Below, piece by piece: positions 46,309 through 55,544 of a stretch of DNA of 64,000 bases; within the stretch, counting starts at the first letter, position 1; every line of letters starts with the position of its first letter. The translations under genes were made by a program, and so were the position numbers. Below the pieces are notes generated by a model. It saw nothing but the letters and a program-made list of their open reading frames with translations, was not told the DNA's origin and made no database searches. This DNA is from Parvularcula sp. IMCC14364 (GTDB lineage: Bacteria > Pseudomonadota > Alphaproteobacteria > Caulobacterales > Parvularculaceae). Where the stretch lies: NCBI RefSeq assembly GCF_030758415.1, contig NZ_CP132334.1, positions 62,001 to 126,000 on the forward strand, read 5' to 3'.

Positions 46309-49072
46309 AAGTGGCGGGCAGAAACGCGCATCAGAAAATCTGCGCACGGCAATTACCAGAATCGCCCCGGAACTTTCGTTTCGTGAGTCGAGCTTCAAGC
46401 TGGGGCAGCTGATCCGTGATACGCGCAGTGATTCCTATGCGAAAGTATTCAATCGAACCCGCAAGGGGGAGATCATCAACAAGCGCCTGTCGGATGTAAC
46501 TGATGCTGGCATCAAGGGATTGTTTGAGGCGGGGGCCTGGCATTTTCCCGAAGAAGCGCGTTATCTTGCGATCCTGGCTGTTGGGGGCTATGGGCGCGGG
46601 GCACTCGCTCCCTATTCTGATATCGATCTTCTGTTTTTGCATGCCCCTTATGCGCGCCAGAAAATAAAGCCGCTTACAGATTTTATTCTTTACGCGCTCT
46701 GGGATACTGGGTTTTCGATTGCCCAATGCGTGCATTCTCCTGCCAGTGCCGTTGCTTTCGCGAAAGAGGATTTGTCAGGCAATACATCTTTTCTTGATGC
46801 GCGTATGCTGATTGGTGAACAGTCAATCGTCGACGATTTTCGGGCAAGGTATGAAAAACACCGCCAACAGACAGTGCGGGAATTCGTTGAGGCGAAGCTG
46901 GAAGAGCGCGAGCAGCGGTTGTCGGAGGACCATGCTTCCCGCTACCAGGTTGAGCCTGACGTGAAGGAAGGCAAGGGGGGGGTGAGAGATCTCCAGACGA
47001 TTCACTGGCTGGCCCGTTATACGCAAGGCAGCGCCAGCCTGCCGGAGCATCATGAGGCTGGTGTGTTTTCCGATGAAGAGGCTGCCAGCTACAGGAAGTC
47101 GCTGGATTTCATGTGGTCTGTCCGGGTGCAGATGCATGATTTACGCGGGCGGGCGGATGAACGCCTGACATTTGATATTCAGCCTGCGATTGCTGAAAGG
47201 CTTGGCTATCAGGATCGCGAGCGCATGCCCGCGGCTGAGCGTCTGATGAAGCATTATTTTATTACCGCGGCAGAAGTCGGCCGCCTGACCGGGGTTATCT
47301 GCGCAAGCCTCGAAGAAGCTGAACTCAAGAGCCCACGCCTTTTCGTGTCGTCCCTGTTTCAGTCGCTGAACAAAGGATTGTTCGGTGCATCAGCGAAAAG
47401 GATCAGGGCGGATGAAATAGGTCATACCGATAATTTCGCCCTGCGTAATGGCAGGCTGGATTTTGTCGATCACGCCAGTGTTGCGCAAAGTCCTGTTGAC
47501 ATGTTTCGCCTGTTTCGCATTGCCGGGCGTGCACCAGCTTGCGATATTCACCCCGATGCCTTGAAGACTGTCGCGTCTGAGGCACGTTTTCTGGATAAGG
47601 CAACAATAAGCGATCCGGAAATTGCCACGTGTTTTGAGGCTATTCTGACTGATACTGAAGATACGGAGAGTATTCTGCGCGACATGACGGAGGTCTCTCT
47701 GTTGGGCAGCTATTTCCCTGTTTTTGGTCGCCTTGTCGGGCGTGTGAAATATGGCCTTTTCCGAACGTATACACTTGAAGAACATACCCTGAAATCAATC
47801 GGCATATTGATTGATATCATGCATGAGGGTCTCAAAAAAGAGTATCCCATTTCGACAGGTATCATCCTCAATGCTGAGTCCGTCTTGCCGTATTTTCTCG
47901 CAGTGGCATTGCAGGAAGCGCACGAGGCGTTGCCGCATCTGTCCGTAGACCGGGTAGAGAGAGAAGTGCGAAAGTCAATCCGCCCCTTGCTCGCAGATAA
48001 AGCTCGCATCAGTGATATTATCTGGGTTGTTACTAATCATAAACTGATGGCTGGGACAGCGGCCCGGCGAAATATCATGGAGGCGCGGCTTGTACAGAGT
48101 TTTTGTGAAGATGTTGGCTCTGTAGAACGTCTGAATCTTCTCATGGTGCTGACAGCATGTCGGTTGAGGGTTCTTGGGTTACAGTCGTCTGATAACTGGA
48201 CCCGGCGCGACATCACTGTGCTGTATGAGGCAGCGAGGGCCTGGCTTGAAAATGGTAATGACGGTTTGGAAAAATTACTGCTGAAGCGGCGGCAGTCATT
48301 CAGGAACAAGACCGCGCGGTATCTGAACGACTGGTCAGTACCCGAGCTGGAAAAATTCTTTGCCCGCCTTGATCCGGCGTTCTTTGATGGCGCAACCCCT
48401 TTATCGGCGGCCCGCTTTGCCCGATTGACCAAGTCTGTTGATCAGACAAGCAGTTCTGGAAAGTCGATCGTTACTGAGCTTGATAGCGGACTGACCGAAG
48501 TAATGGTCTATTCGCGTGATCGTCCGGGGTTGTATGCGTCAGTTGCTGGCACGATTGCGGCTGTCGGCGGTAGTGTCAGGGCTTCCAGTGCTTTTCCGGT
48601 GACGGCCGTGGGCAAAGGCGTTGACATGGCCGCGAACATTTTCGTTTTCAGAAGGGATGAGGGCCGTGTTGCTGCTGCGGGCGAAAGCGATAGCGAGGCA
48701 CTCGAAAAACTCACAGAGCGCTTTGACGAGGCGATCACATCGCCCGGTGAGATTAGCCTGAATGTGGAACCGCGTATCGGGGACAGAACGGGCATGTTCG
48801 AGGTGGCACCGGAGATTATCTTCGATCAGGATGCGTCTGAAGATTCCCTGATCGTAGAGACGAGAGGTCTCGACAGGCCGGGCCTGCTCTATGAACTTTC
48901 GTCAGCGTTGAGAGACGTGAGCGTATCAATAAGATCTGCCTACGTTGCAACTTACGGCGAATTGGCGATAGATACTTTCTACGTTCAGGACTTGCCCGGG
49001 TACAAGATCACGGACAAGCGCCGACAGGAAGTAATCAGGCGAAAATTGAAGACAGTCCTGTTGCAGCAATAG
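46301..49072 (+). CDS. glnD: GlnD-like PII uridylyltransferase with altered HD domain
   Basis: A 923-residue homologue of the bifunctional PII uridylyl-transferase/uridylyl-removing enzyme. The nucleotidyltransferase motif GGYGRGALAPYSDIDLLFL is intact with Asp107 and Asp109. The GlnE/GlnD linker contains EPDVKEGKGGVRDLQTIHWL. In the HD domain the first His (LEEHT, His495) and the last (VTNHK, His580) remain. The central His-Asp pair, usually in a FHDIAKGRGGDHS context, reads ALQEAHEALPHLS, giving Gln538-Glu539. Two C-terminal ACT domains start near residues 735 and 850 (SRDRPGLYASVAG; GLDRPGLLYELSSAL). Uridylyl transfer should be possible; the hydrolytic activity, which needs the HD pair, is probably lost or reduced. 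Confidence 0.9.
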   Translation: MSKSGGQKRASENLRTAITRIAPELSFRESSFKLGQLIRDTRSDSYAKVFNRTRKGEIINKRLSDVTDAGIKGLFEAGAWHFPEEARYLAILAVGGYGRGALAPYSDIDLLFLHAPYARQKIKPLTDFILYALWDTGFSIAQCVHSPASAVAFAKEDLSGNTSFLDARMLIGEQSIVDDFRARYEKHRQQTVREFVEAKLEEREQRLSEDHASRYQVEPDVKEGKGGVRDLQTIHWLARYTQGSASLPEHHEAGVFSDEEAASYRKSLDFMWSVRVQMHDLRGRADERLTFDIQPAIAERLGYQDRERMPAAERLMKHYFITAAEVGRLTGVICASLEEAELKSPRLFVSSLFQSLNKGLFGASAKRIRADEIGHTDNFALRNGRLDFVDHASVAQSPVDMFRLFRIAGRAPACDIHPDALKTVASEARFLDKATISDPEIATCFEAILTDTEDTESILRDMTEVSLLGSYFPVFGRLVGRVKYGLFRTYTLEEHTLKSIGILIDIMHEGLKKEYPISTGIILNAESVLPYFLAVALQEAHEALPHLSVDRVEREVRKSIRPLLADKARISDIIWVVTNHKLMAGTAARRNIMEARLVQSFCEDVGSVERLNLLMVLTACRLRVLGLQSSDNWTRRDITVLYEAARAWLENGNDGLEKLLLKRRQSFRNKTARYLNDWSVPELEKFFARLDPAFFDGATPLSAARFARLTKSVDQTSSSGKSIVTELDSGLTEVMVYSRDRPGLYASVAGTIAAVGGSVRASSAFPVTAVGKGVDMAANIFVFRRDEGRVAAAGESDSEALEKLTERFDEAITSPGEISLNVEPRIGDRTGMFEVAPEIIFDQDASEDSLIVETRGLDRPGLLYELSSALRDVSVSIRSAYVATYGELAIDTFYVQDLPGYKITDKRRQEVIRRKLKTVLLQQ

Positions 49073-49076
49073 TGCG

Positions 49077-49304
49077 TCAATGCCTGAGACGCCTGTGTTG
49101 CATGCGGTTGCCCGCCATGTTGCGTGTCAGATGAAAAAAATTTTCAGCGCCGCCAAGGCCAACGGGGTCGTTCTCTTCTTTGGCTTCGTTCTCGTGAGGG
49201 ATCATCCAGCCTTCCACTGTGTCGCCAGAGCCCGTCTGTTGTTGCTCGACTTCAGTTTTTTCTTCGCTGCCATGGGCGAGGGCATGATTGAAATGCGCTG
49301 TCAT
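49077..49304 (-). CDS. small acidic/hydrophilic hypothetical protein
   Basis: 75 residues rich in Glu, Gln, Asn and His (HGSEEKTEVEQQQTGSGD, HENEAKEENDPVG), with no family I recognise. The start is strongly supported by AGGAGA 6 bases before the ATG at 49304. This favours the minus strand over the competing plus-strand frame, which has no Shine-Dalgarno. It sits between glnD and murJ, convergent with glnD (4-bp gap). Stress-induced small hydrophilic proteins look like this, but no function can be assigned. Confidence 0.55.
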   Translation of the reverse strand: MTAHFNHALAHGSEEKTEVEQQQTGSGDTVEGWMIPHENEAKEENDPVGLGGAENFFHLTRNMAGNRMQHRRLRH

Positions 49305-49493
49305 TGATATCTCCTGTGTTCAGGTGTGGTTACTGAATGAACACGTCAGGACGCATCCGGTTCGTTTTGAAGGTAAGATTCTGGCCGGCGGCCTCAACAT
49401 GACCAAAAACAGGGCATTCAACCGTCAATCTTGCCTGTCAGGCCCCTTTTCGGGTTAACAGCAAAGTAACGATGTAAAAGGCACAACATTGCG

Positions 49494-51098
49494 ATGGCGC
49501 GCGGTATTCTCAAATCAATGGCAACGGTCTCCGGGCTGATCATGCTTTCCCGGGTTTTCGGCTTTGCCCGGCAAGTGCTGATTTCCGGGGTCATTGGTGC
49601 CTCCGGTTCACCGGTGGCAGACGCGTTCTGGGCTGCTTTTCGCCTGCCCAACATGTTTCGCCGTCTGTTGGCGGAAGGCGCTTTTCAGGCCGCTTTTATC
49701 CCGCTGTTTCAGGGGCGGCATGTGGAGAGCGGTCACGAGGAGGCCAAGCGGTTTGCGGAAGATGTTCTGGCCTGGCTGGTGTTCATCCTGACGGGCCTGT
49801 CTGCGTTCGTGATGATCTTTGCGCCGCTTTTTGTTTTTCTGCTGGCAACCGGTTTCAAGGAAGACCCTGAAAAGTTTGACCTGACAGTTGCGTTCATCCG
49901 GATCATGTTCCCCTACCTTGCCATGATGTCACTGGTCGGACTGGGCGGGGGCATACTGAATTCCCTGCACAAATTTGCCGCCGCCGCAGCAGCGCCGCTG
50001 GCACTCAATATCTGCATGATTATCGCCGTGCTGGTTTTCGCAAATGAAGATGTCGTGGTGACAGGGTATGCCGCCTCTTGGGGTGTTTTTGCCGGTGGCA
50101 TCGCCCAACTGGCGATCCTTGTTTTTGGCGCATGGCGATCCGGGTTTCTGCTGCGCTTGCGGCTGCCAAAAGTGACGCCGCATGTGAAGCGCCTGCTGAT
50201 ATTGGGAACACCGGGTTTTATTGGTGCCAGTGCGCTACAGGTGAATACTTTCATCGGCACCAATATTGCCTCGCGTGAAGCCGGGGCGATCAGCTGGCTG
50301 ATGAACGCCGATCAGCTTTACCAACTGCCGCTGGCCATGATTGGCATTACCCTTGGCATCGTGTTGATGCCATCCATGTCCCGCGCCCTGAAAAAGGGCA
50401 ATGAAGCGGGCGCGCGTGACAGCCTCAATCGTGGACTGGAACTGGCACTACTGTTTGCCGTGCCCGCCGCCGCGGCGCTGGTTGCCATGCCGGTTCTGAT
50501 CTGTGCGGCACTCTATACGGATTTTGCCGGTGATGCGCTGCAACTGGTCGGGCGCGAAGAAAGTGCCTATACGCTGGCTGATGCGGAAGCGACGGGCATG
50601 GCGCTGATGCTGTTTGGTTTTGGCCTGCCCGCGTTCTGTTTGCACAAAGTGCTCGCCTCCGCTTTTTTTGCCCGTGAAAACACACGCACACCAATGAAAT
50701 TCTCCCTCGTGGCGATTGCGATCAATACGGTGCTGTCTATCAGCCTGTTTCCGAGCCTCAGCTATCTTGCGGTGCCAGTGGCTACCGGCATTGCTTCCTG
50801 GGTAGAGGTTACCTTGCTGGCCCGACAACTCAGCCGGGACAAGGTGTTGCAACCGGACCTGCGTCTCCTCGCCCGCGCGCCGCGTATCATCATTGCCGCT
50901 CTGCTGATGGGGCTTGCGATTTATTTTGCGCTGAACTGGGAGGCGCAACTGGTAGACCTGATGCTGGGCCAGCTTTGGCTGGTGTTGATCGCGCTCACTT
51001 TTATCGGCCTTGCGCTCTATGGTGGTTTGTGCCTGCTGCTCGGGGGCGCAAGATTGCAGGATATTTCGACAGCCATAGGCCGCGCCCCGCGCGTCTGA
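49494..51098 (+). CDS. murJ: lipid II flippase MurJ
   Basis: A 534-residue MOP-superfamily flippase with about 14 membrane helices, moving lipid II across the inner membrane for peptidoglycan synthesis. Landmarks are the start MARGILKSMATVSGLIMLSRVFGFARQVL, then VADAFWAAFRLPNMFRRLLAEGAFQAAFIPLF with its conserved R-x-x-x-A-E-G-A, then PYLAMMSLVGLGGGILNS and DQLYQLPLAMIGITLGIVLMP. It is followed after 60 bp by trpS. A near-CtrA site with one mismatch (TTAA-N7-GTAA) lies at 49455-49469. Confidence 0.96.
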   Translation: MARGILKSMATVSGLIMLSRVFGFARQVLISGVIGASGSPVADAFWAAFRLPNMFRRLLAEGAFQAAFIPLFQGRHVESGHEEAKRFAEDVLAWLVFILTGLSAFVMIFAPLFVFLLATGFKEDPEKFDLTVAFIRIMFPYLAMMSLVGLGGGILNSLHKFAAAAAAPLALNICMIIAVLVFANEDVVVTGYAASWGVFAGGIAQLAILVFGAWRSGFLLRLRLPKVTPHVKRLLILGTPGFIGASALQVNTFIGTNIASREAGAISWLMNADQLYQLPLAMIGITLGIVLMPSMSRALKKGNEAGARDSLNRGLELALLFAVPAAAALVAMPVLICAALYTDFAGDALQLVGREESAYTLADAEATGMALMLFGFGLPAFCLHKVLASAFFARENTRTPMKFSLVAIAINTVLSISLFPSLSYLAVPVATGIASWVEVTLLARQLSRDKVLQPDLRLLARAPRIIIAALLMGLAIYFALNWEAQLVDLMLGQLWLVLIALTFIGLALYGGLCLLLGGARLQDISTAIGRAPRV

Positions 51099-51158
51099 TT
51101 TGCGGCTGGAAAGCACAAAATTTTTCCGGTAACAGGGCGATCTCAAACAGGAGCCAGT

Positions 51159-52184
51159 ATGAGCGAGCCTCAGAATATCTATCAGGGACCGGAGCGCGTG
51201 TTTTCCGGCGTTCAGCCAACCGGCAATCTGCATCTTGGCAACTATCTTGGTGCGATCCGGAAATTTGTCGCGCTCCAGAATGAGATGGAGTGCATTTTTT
51301 GCGTGGTGGACATGCACGCCATTACGCAATGGCAGGACCCGAAAGAGTTGCGGGCGCAAACGCTTGAAATCGCAGCCGCTTATGTGGCGGCAGGTATCGA
51401 CCCGGAAAAGGCGGTGATTTTTCATCAGTCCGCTGTCAGCGGTCATGCGGAACTGGCCTGGATATTCAACTGTGTTGCGCGCATGGGCTGGCTCAATCGC
51501 ATGACGCAGTTCAAGGACAAAGCGGGCAAGGACAAGGAGCGCGCTTCTGTCGGGCTGTTTGTCTATCCGAGCCTGATGGCGGCGGACATTCTGCTCTATA
51601 AGGCGACGCATGTGCCGGTGGGCGAGGACCAGAAACAGCATCTGGAATTGACACGCGACATTGCCACGAAATTCAACAACGAGTTTGACGCAGGCCCGTT
51701 CTTTCCGTTGCCGGAGCCGCTCATCAAAGGGGCTGGCGCACGGGTCATGTCGTTGCGGGACGGCAGCAGCAAGATGTCCAAATCGGATCCGTCTGACCTG
51801 TCGCGTATCAACCTGACGGATGATGCCGACACGATTGCCAAAAAAATCAAGAAGGCCAGGACAGACCCCGAGCCACTGCCGGAGACGATGGCAGGTCTGG
51901 AGGGACGGCTTGAAGCAGAGAACCTGATCAGTATTTATGCCGCCCTTTCCGACCGCACCAGCGAGGATGTCCTTACCGAATATGCCGGACAGGGGTTCGG
52001 CGTCTTCAAACCGGCGCTGGCGGAACTTGCGGTAGAGAAGCTCAGCCCGATAACGGCTGAAATGCGCAAGCTCCAGGCAGACCCGGCCTTTCTTGAAACT
52101 ATTTTGAAAACTGGTGCGGCAAGGGCTGAAGCCATTGCCACGCCTGTTCTGGACGACGTAAAACGTATTGTCGGATTTCTCTAA
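51159..52184 (+). CDS. trpS: tryptophanyl-tRNA synthetase
   Basis: A 341-residue class I aminoacyl-tRNA synthetase. The HIGH-type motif is [13 protein letters not shown] (about residues 24-36) and the KMSKS loop is [11 protein letters not shown] (about residue 206). DMHAITQW and [17 protein letters not shown] match Trp-specific positions. Length and end are normal. CAGGAGCC lies 7-10 bases before the ATG. The murJ-trpS order is common in alphaproteobacteria. Confidence 0.97.
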   Translation: MSEPQNIYQGPERVFSGVQPTGNLHLGNYLGAIRKFVALQNEMECIFCVVDMHAITQWQDPKELRAQTLEIAAAYVAAGIDPEKAVIFHQSAVSGHAELAWIFNCVARMGWLNRMTQFKDKAGKDKERASVGLFVYPSLMAADILLYKATHVPVGEDQKQHLELTRDIATKFNNEFDAGPFFPLPEPLIKGAGARVMSLRDGSSKMSKSDPSDLSRINLTDDADTIAKKIKKARTDPEPLPETMAGLEGRLEAENLISIYAALSDRTSEDVLTEYAGQGFGVFKPALAELAVEKLSPITAEMRKLQADPAFLETILKTGAARAEAIATPVLDDVKRIVGFL

Positions 52185-52205
52185 AACCGGATTGGGGTGT
52201 TGCAG

Positions 52206-53477
52206 ATGAAAAAACTTGTTGCGGGTGGGTTGGCCCTGCTGCTGGCCGCGTGCGGGGGCAGTGATGAAGCGGCCCCGACACTGGAAGAGCGTCTGCAAAA
52301 ACCGGAAGGGTCTCTGCGAATTGCAACATTCAACGTCTCTTTGTACCGGGACGAAGAAGGGCAACTGGTGGAAGACATGATGCGCGGTGATGATCCGCAA
52401 ATTCAGGCCATTGCCGACATCATCCTGAAAGTTGATCCCGATATTCTGGTGCTGAACGAGATTGACTGGCACCGGGACTTCATTCCGCTTGGCGTGTTTC
52501 GGGACAACTATCTGACATTGCCGGCCAACGAAGCGGGTATCAAGCCGCTCTCTTGGCCGTTCATAACAATGATTCCGTCAAATACCGGGCTTAATCCCGG
52601 CACGGTGGACTTTGACAATAATGGCCAGATCGTCACAGAGCCAGGCTCTGCCGCTTATGCCGGTGATTCATTTGGCTACGGCAAATTCACCGGACAATAT
52701 GGTATGGCTATCTTGTCCAAAAAGCGCATTCTTTCGGAATTTGGCCGCAGCTTCAAGCAGTTCAAATGGCGGGACATGCCAAACGACAAGATGCCTGCAG
52801 ATTATTACAGCGAGGAAGCGCGCGATATTTTCCGTCTTTCATCCAAGAACCATGTCGATATACCCGTGGCAGTTGGCAATCACGAACTACACCTTTTGAT
52901 GATGCACCCTACACCGCCAACCTTTGATGGTCCGGAAGACCGCAATGGACGCCGTAACCATGATGAAATCCGTTTCTTTGCAGATTATATTTCGCCGGAA
53001 AAAGCAGAGTATATTTACGATGATGCCTGGTTGAATACCGAGGGCGAAAAAGGCCGCAAAGGTGGCCTTGCAGAGAACACACGTTTTGTCATTCTGGGCG
53101 ATCTGAATGCAGACCCGAATGACGGAGACAGTGTGACCGGCGCTATCCAGCAGTTACTGGATCACCCGGCCATTATAGATGCAAAGCCCTCAAGTGATGG
53201 CGCCTGGACGGCTTCTGAGGTGCAGGGCGGCGCGAATGAGACACAAACCGGTCCGCATGAACTGGATACAGCAGACTTCCGGGATGATGGAAATAATGCT
53301 GCAGGTAATCTGCGTATTGACTACGTATTACCGTCGAAATACGGGCTCGATGTTGTGAACGCTGGTGTCTACTGGCCCGAACCTGACGAGGAAGGCTATG
53401 AGCTGGTTGGCCCGGGCTATCCCCCTGTCAGTTCCGACCACAGACTTGTCTGGGTTGATGTGATGGTGACGGACTGA
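52206..53477 (+). CDS. endonuclease/exonuclease/phosphatase family lipoprotein
   Basis: 423 residues. The N-terminus is a lipoprotein signal with lipobox LLAAC at about residues 13-17 (next residues GGSDE). The EEP fold follows: LRIATFNVSLYRD (strand with Asn), ILVLNEIDWHRD (catalytic Glu), FVILGDLNADPNDG (Asp-x-Asn) and a C-terminal VSSDHRLVWVDV (Asp-His pair), all required metal and catalytic residues. Extracellular relatives are nucleases or phosphoesterases. It likely sits on the outer membrane. The ATG at 52206 is preferred over a GTG at 52197. It follows trpS by 21 bp. Phosphate or nucleic acid scavenging is an inference. Confidence 0.88.
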   Translation: MKKLVAGGLALLLAACGGSDEAAPTLEERLQKPEGSLRIATFNVSLYRDEEGQLVEDMMRGDDPQIQAIADIILKVDPDILVLNEIDWHRDFIPLGVFRDNYLTLPANEAGIKPLSWPFITMIPSNTGLNPGTVDFDNNGQIVTEPGSAAYAGDSFGYGKFTGQYGMAILSKKRILSEFGRSFKQFKWRDMPNDKMPADYYSEEARDIFRLSSKNHVDIPVAVGNHELHLLMMHPTPPTFDGPEDRNGRRNHDEIRFFADYISPEKAEYIYDDAWLNTEGEKGRKGGLAENTRFVILGDLNADPNDGDSVTGAIQQLLDHPAIIDAKPSSDGAWTASEVQGGANETQTGPHELDTADFRDDGNNAAGNLRIDYVLPSKYGLDVVNAGVYWPEPDEEGYELVGPGYPPVSSDHRLVWVDVMVTD

Positions 53478-53674
53478 CGCCGCAGCCTGCAAAAGGTGAG
53501 GGCGTCTACTCATGTCTGGTGTGGATGATGCCGCTGGGTAAAAATCGCCGTCAGCCGGAATAAAGCCGATGCGCGAAACCGGGAACCAGAATGTCAAAGA
53601 GCCGCCAGCAGATTATCCACTGACAAAGTGAATATGGAACATAAAAAGAACAAAGTCAATCTTTTTTGTTTCAC

Positions 53675-53693
53675 GGTAGTGTCTCAGTTTGAA
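53675..53693 (+). repeat. left terminal inverted repeat
   Basis: GGTAGTGTCTCAGTTTGAA. It matches the reverse complement of 54171-54189 at 18 of 19 positions (T/A difference at position 6). Confidence 0.75.
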
Positions 53694-53776
53694 ATTGGAG
53701 CGCGGCTATTGGCCCATAGCCGCCATTCGAATGATTTGGTTAAATCTAGCAGATCGTCAATTCTACGGAGATGCTT

Positions 53777-54142
53777 ATGATTACGAATGCCTCCTTGTGG
53801 GGGCCCAAAACAGATCTCCAGAAAGTTGTAGAGATGCAACTTGCGGGCAAGTTAAAACTTCAATTTTTGGCCACCAAAACCGGGCAATTATCCGTTGAGC
53901 TTTCAGCGACTAGGGCTCCCGAACATTGGTCCGAGGTGGCCGATCGTTTAGATGAACTGAGGTGGATGCTTACAGATTTGGCACTAGGTAATGTAAATGT
54001 ATTGGTCGCAACGACCGTCGAGCGTAAACATTTGCCTGATGGCAGTTCGACCTGCGAGCCACTAATATTACCCGAAATCGCGATTGAAGCATTGGCAAAA
54101 CTTCCGGCAGATTTTGAGTTCGCAGTCGCGCACTCCGAATGA
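53777..54142 (+). CDS. hypothetical passenger protein of the 515-bp element
   Basis: 121 residues, no confident family. A GGAG sequence 6 bases before the ATG at 53777 supports this start. The sequence reads MITNASLWGPKTDLQKVVEM, then a central WSEVADRLDELRWMLTD helix and a C-terminal PEIAIEALAKLPADFEFAVA. The C-terminal half loosely recalls DUF4279-type immunity-like proteins (helix, strand pair, then a 'pe-l-alaxlpxdxxf' end), but I do not assert it. Codons end in A/T more often than in the flanking genes, consistent with import by the surrounding element. There is no signal peptide or membrane segment. Confidence 0.6.
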   Translation: MITNASLWGPKTDLQKVVEMQLAGKLKLQFLATKTGQLSVELSATRAPEHWSEVADRLDELRWMLTDLALGNVNVLVATTVERKHLPDGSSTCEPLILPEIAIEALAKLPADFEFAVAHSE

Positions 54143-54170
54143 CTGCTTTTGGCGACAAATTGTCATCGAA

Positions 54171-54189
54171 TTCAAACTGAGACTCTACC
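54171..54189 (-). repeat. right terminal inverted repeat
   Basis: TTCAAACTGAGACTCTACC on the + strand, reverse-complementary to the left end with one mismatch. It is directly followed by TGTTTCGC, the presumed target duplication copy. Confidence 0.75.
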
Positions 54190-54218
54190 TGTTTCGCTTC
54201 ATGTGATGCCACCGGAGA

Positions 54219-54362
54219 TCAGTCGTGACGGGCCTTTGCCGTAAGGGCAGCTTCTGTCACTTCCAGGATGACATTGCGGATAGAGACATATTTCCAGCGC
54301 GGGATAGTGATACCCGCCCCGCCAGTCGGCGTTTCGCCATAGATTTTTTCTGTTTCACGCAT
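54219..54362 (-). CDS. possible very small protein
   Basis: A 47-residue frame (MRETEKIYGETPTGGAGITI... ILEVTEAALTAKARHD) with a GGGA sequence 9-12 bases before the ATG. Composition is protein-like, but conservation cannot be judged. A plus-strand frame overlaps it. It lies between the 515-bp element and gpmA. Confidence 0.3.
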   Translation of the reverse strand: MRETEKIYGETPTGGAGITIPRWKYVSIRNVILEVTEAALTAKARHD

Positions 54363-54449
54363 GACTTTCTTTCCCTGACTTTCTTGCCATGGCTGGCCAC
54401 AAAGCCGGATATGATCTAGCACCTTGCTTGAAATTGACGGAGAGACTTT

Positions 54450-55175
54450 ATGACGTATCTAGCACTGATCCGCCACGGGCAGAGCGAATGGAACCTGCAG
54501 AACCGTTTCACCGGGTGGGTGGATGTTGCCCTGACCGACGAAGGGCGCGCGCAGGCAAGCAGCACGGGCAGATTGCTCAAGGAAACAGGCATTCCTTTTG
54601 AAGCCGCCTATACGTCAGTTCTGACAAGGGCAATTCTGACTCTCAACCTTGCGCTTGAGGAAATGGATCAGCTCTGGCTGCCGGTCACCAAGGACTGGCG
54701 ACTGAATGAGCGCCATTATGGCGGACTGACAGGGCTGAACAAGGCGGAGACGGCAGACAAGCACGGTGAGGCACAGGTGAAAATCTGGCGGCGCTCCTAT
54801 GATATCCCGCCGCCAACGCTCGACGACCCATCAGATTTTCCATCGCTGACGGACGGGCGTTATGCTGACGATATTGAGACGCCGGTGACGGAGTCGCTCA
54901 AAACCACGCTCGACCGGGTGCAGCCTTATTGGGAAAGCGACATTGCCCCGCGGGTAACAGGCGGCGAGAACCTGTTGATTGCGGCGCATGGCAATTCCTT
55001 GCGGGCGCTTGTGAAGCTGTTGTTTGAGGTGAGTGATGACGAGATCGTCGGGGTGGAAATTCCCACCGGCAATCCCCTGTTGATCGAACTCGAAGATGGC
55101 ACGTTGAAGGTAAAATCAGCCCGTTATCTCGATACGGCGCGTGCCACGGCGTTGCCGCCTGTGCCTGCTGCCTGA
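54450..55175 (+). CDS. gpmA: 2,3-bisphosphoglycerate-dependent phosphoglycerate mutase
   Basis: A 241-residue glycolytic enzyme interconverting 3- and 2-phosphoglycerate. The phospho-His is in [19 protein letters not shown] (His9). [15 protein letters not shown] follows, then [23 protein letters not shown] (Glu acid and Gly-rich loop), [10 protein letters not shown], and the second His in [29 protein letters not shown] stretch precedes the ATG. Length is normal for the dPGM class. Confidence 0.97.
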   Translation: MTYLALIRHGQSEWNLQNRFTGWVDVALTDEGRAQASSTGRLLKETGIPFEAAYTSVLTRAILTLNLALEEMDQLWLPVTKDWRLNERHYGGLTGLNKAETADKHGEAQVKIWRRSYDIPPPTLDDPSDFPSLTDGRYADDIETPVTESLKTTLDRVQPYWESDIAPRVTGGENLLIAAHGNSLRALVKLLFEVSDDEIVGVEIPTGNPLLIELEDGTLKVKSARYLDTARATALPPVPAA

Positions 55176-55197
55176 GCAATGCCTTGCGGCACCCCCC

Positions 55198-55446
55198 TCA
55201 GTTGACGCACTCGAAATTCATATAGGCCCAGCGCACGGCCTGGGTGTTCACGTCATTGCTGACAGGCACAGCATAGCGCTTGTCTTTTGCCCGGCATTCT
55301 GCTTCCGCGCTTTGCTGCAACTTGGCCATGGAATAGCTGTAAGGGTCATAGCGGATGCTCACGGTTTCGATTGGTTCCGGCGTCGTGCTGCACTGGTTGG
55401 CCGTGGTCAGCAGGGCGATGATAGCGAGCAAGGCAATGCGGCGCAT
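55198..55446 (-). CDS. small exported protein
   Basis: 82 residues with a signal peptide (RRIALLAIIALLTTANQ) followed by Cys at about residue 19. The LTTANQC sequence is only a marginal lipobox, so it could be a lipoprotein or a periplasmic protein with a second Cys near the C-terminus (FECVN) able to form a disulfide. CGGAGATTACGC precedes the ATG. I recognise no family. It converges on gpmA. Confidence 0.65.
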   Translation of the reverse strand: MRRIALLAIIALLTTANQCSTTPEPIETVSIRYDPYSYSMAKLQQSAEAECRAKDKRYAVPVSNDVNTQAVRWAYMNFECVN

Positions 55447-55544
55447 GCGTAATCTCCGTTATGCTACTGCCTTGAGACTATCACGCTGAGCGCGTGCTGT
55501 CTTCCCCTCACTTTGAGGTGCCTCTGGTAGAATAAAGCGCGCAC

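Larger units (their letters stand above)
53675..54189. mobile_element. non-autonomous transposon-like element with passenger gene
   Basis: A 515-bp unit bounded by 19-bp terminal inverted repeats (GGTAGTGTCTCAGTTTGAA at the left, matching 18/19 at the right). It is flanked by TGTTTCAC (53667-53674) and TGTTTCGC (54190-54197), an 8-bp direct repeat with one mismatch that looks like a target-site duplication. Inside is one ORF (53777-54142) and no transposase. The interior is lower in GC than its neighbours. Families making 8-bp duplications include IS1595, IS66, IS6 and ISL3; I cannot assign it. This fits a MITE-like cargo element mobilised in trans. Confidence 0.7.

Noticed and set aside
49455-49469. 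TTAA-N7-GTAA upstream of murJ
   Set aside because: One mismatch in the second half; kept as a remark in the murJ entry but not called a site.
50448-52472. Long minus-strand open frame (about 670 codons) opposite murJ and trpS
   Set aside because: It covers two certain genes on the other strand and has the His/Arg/Gln-rich composition of an antisense frame; no family motif.
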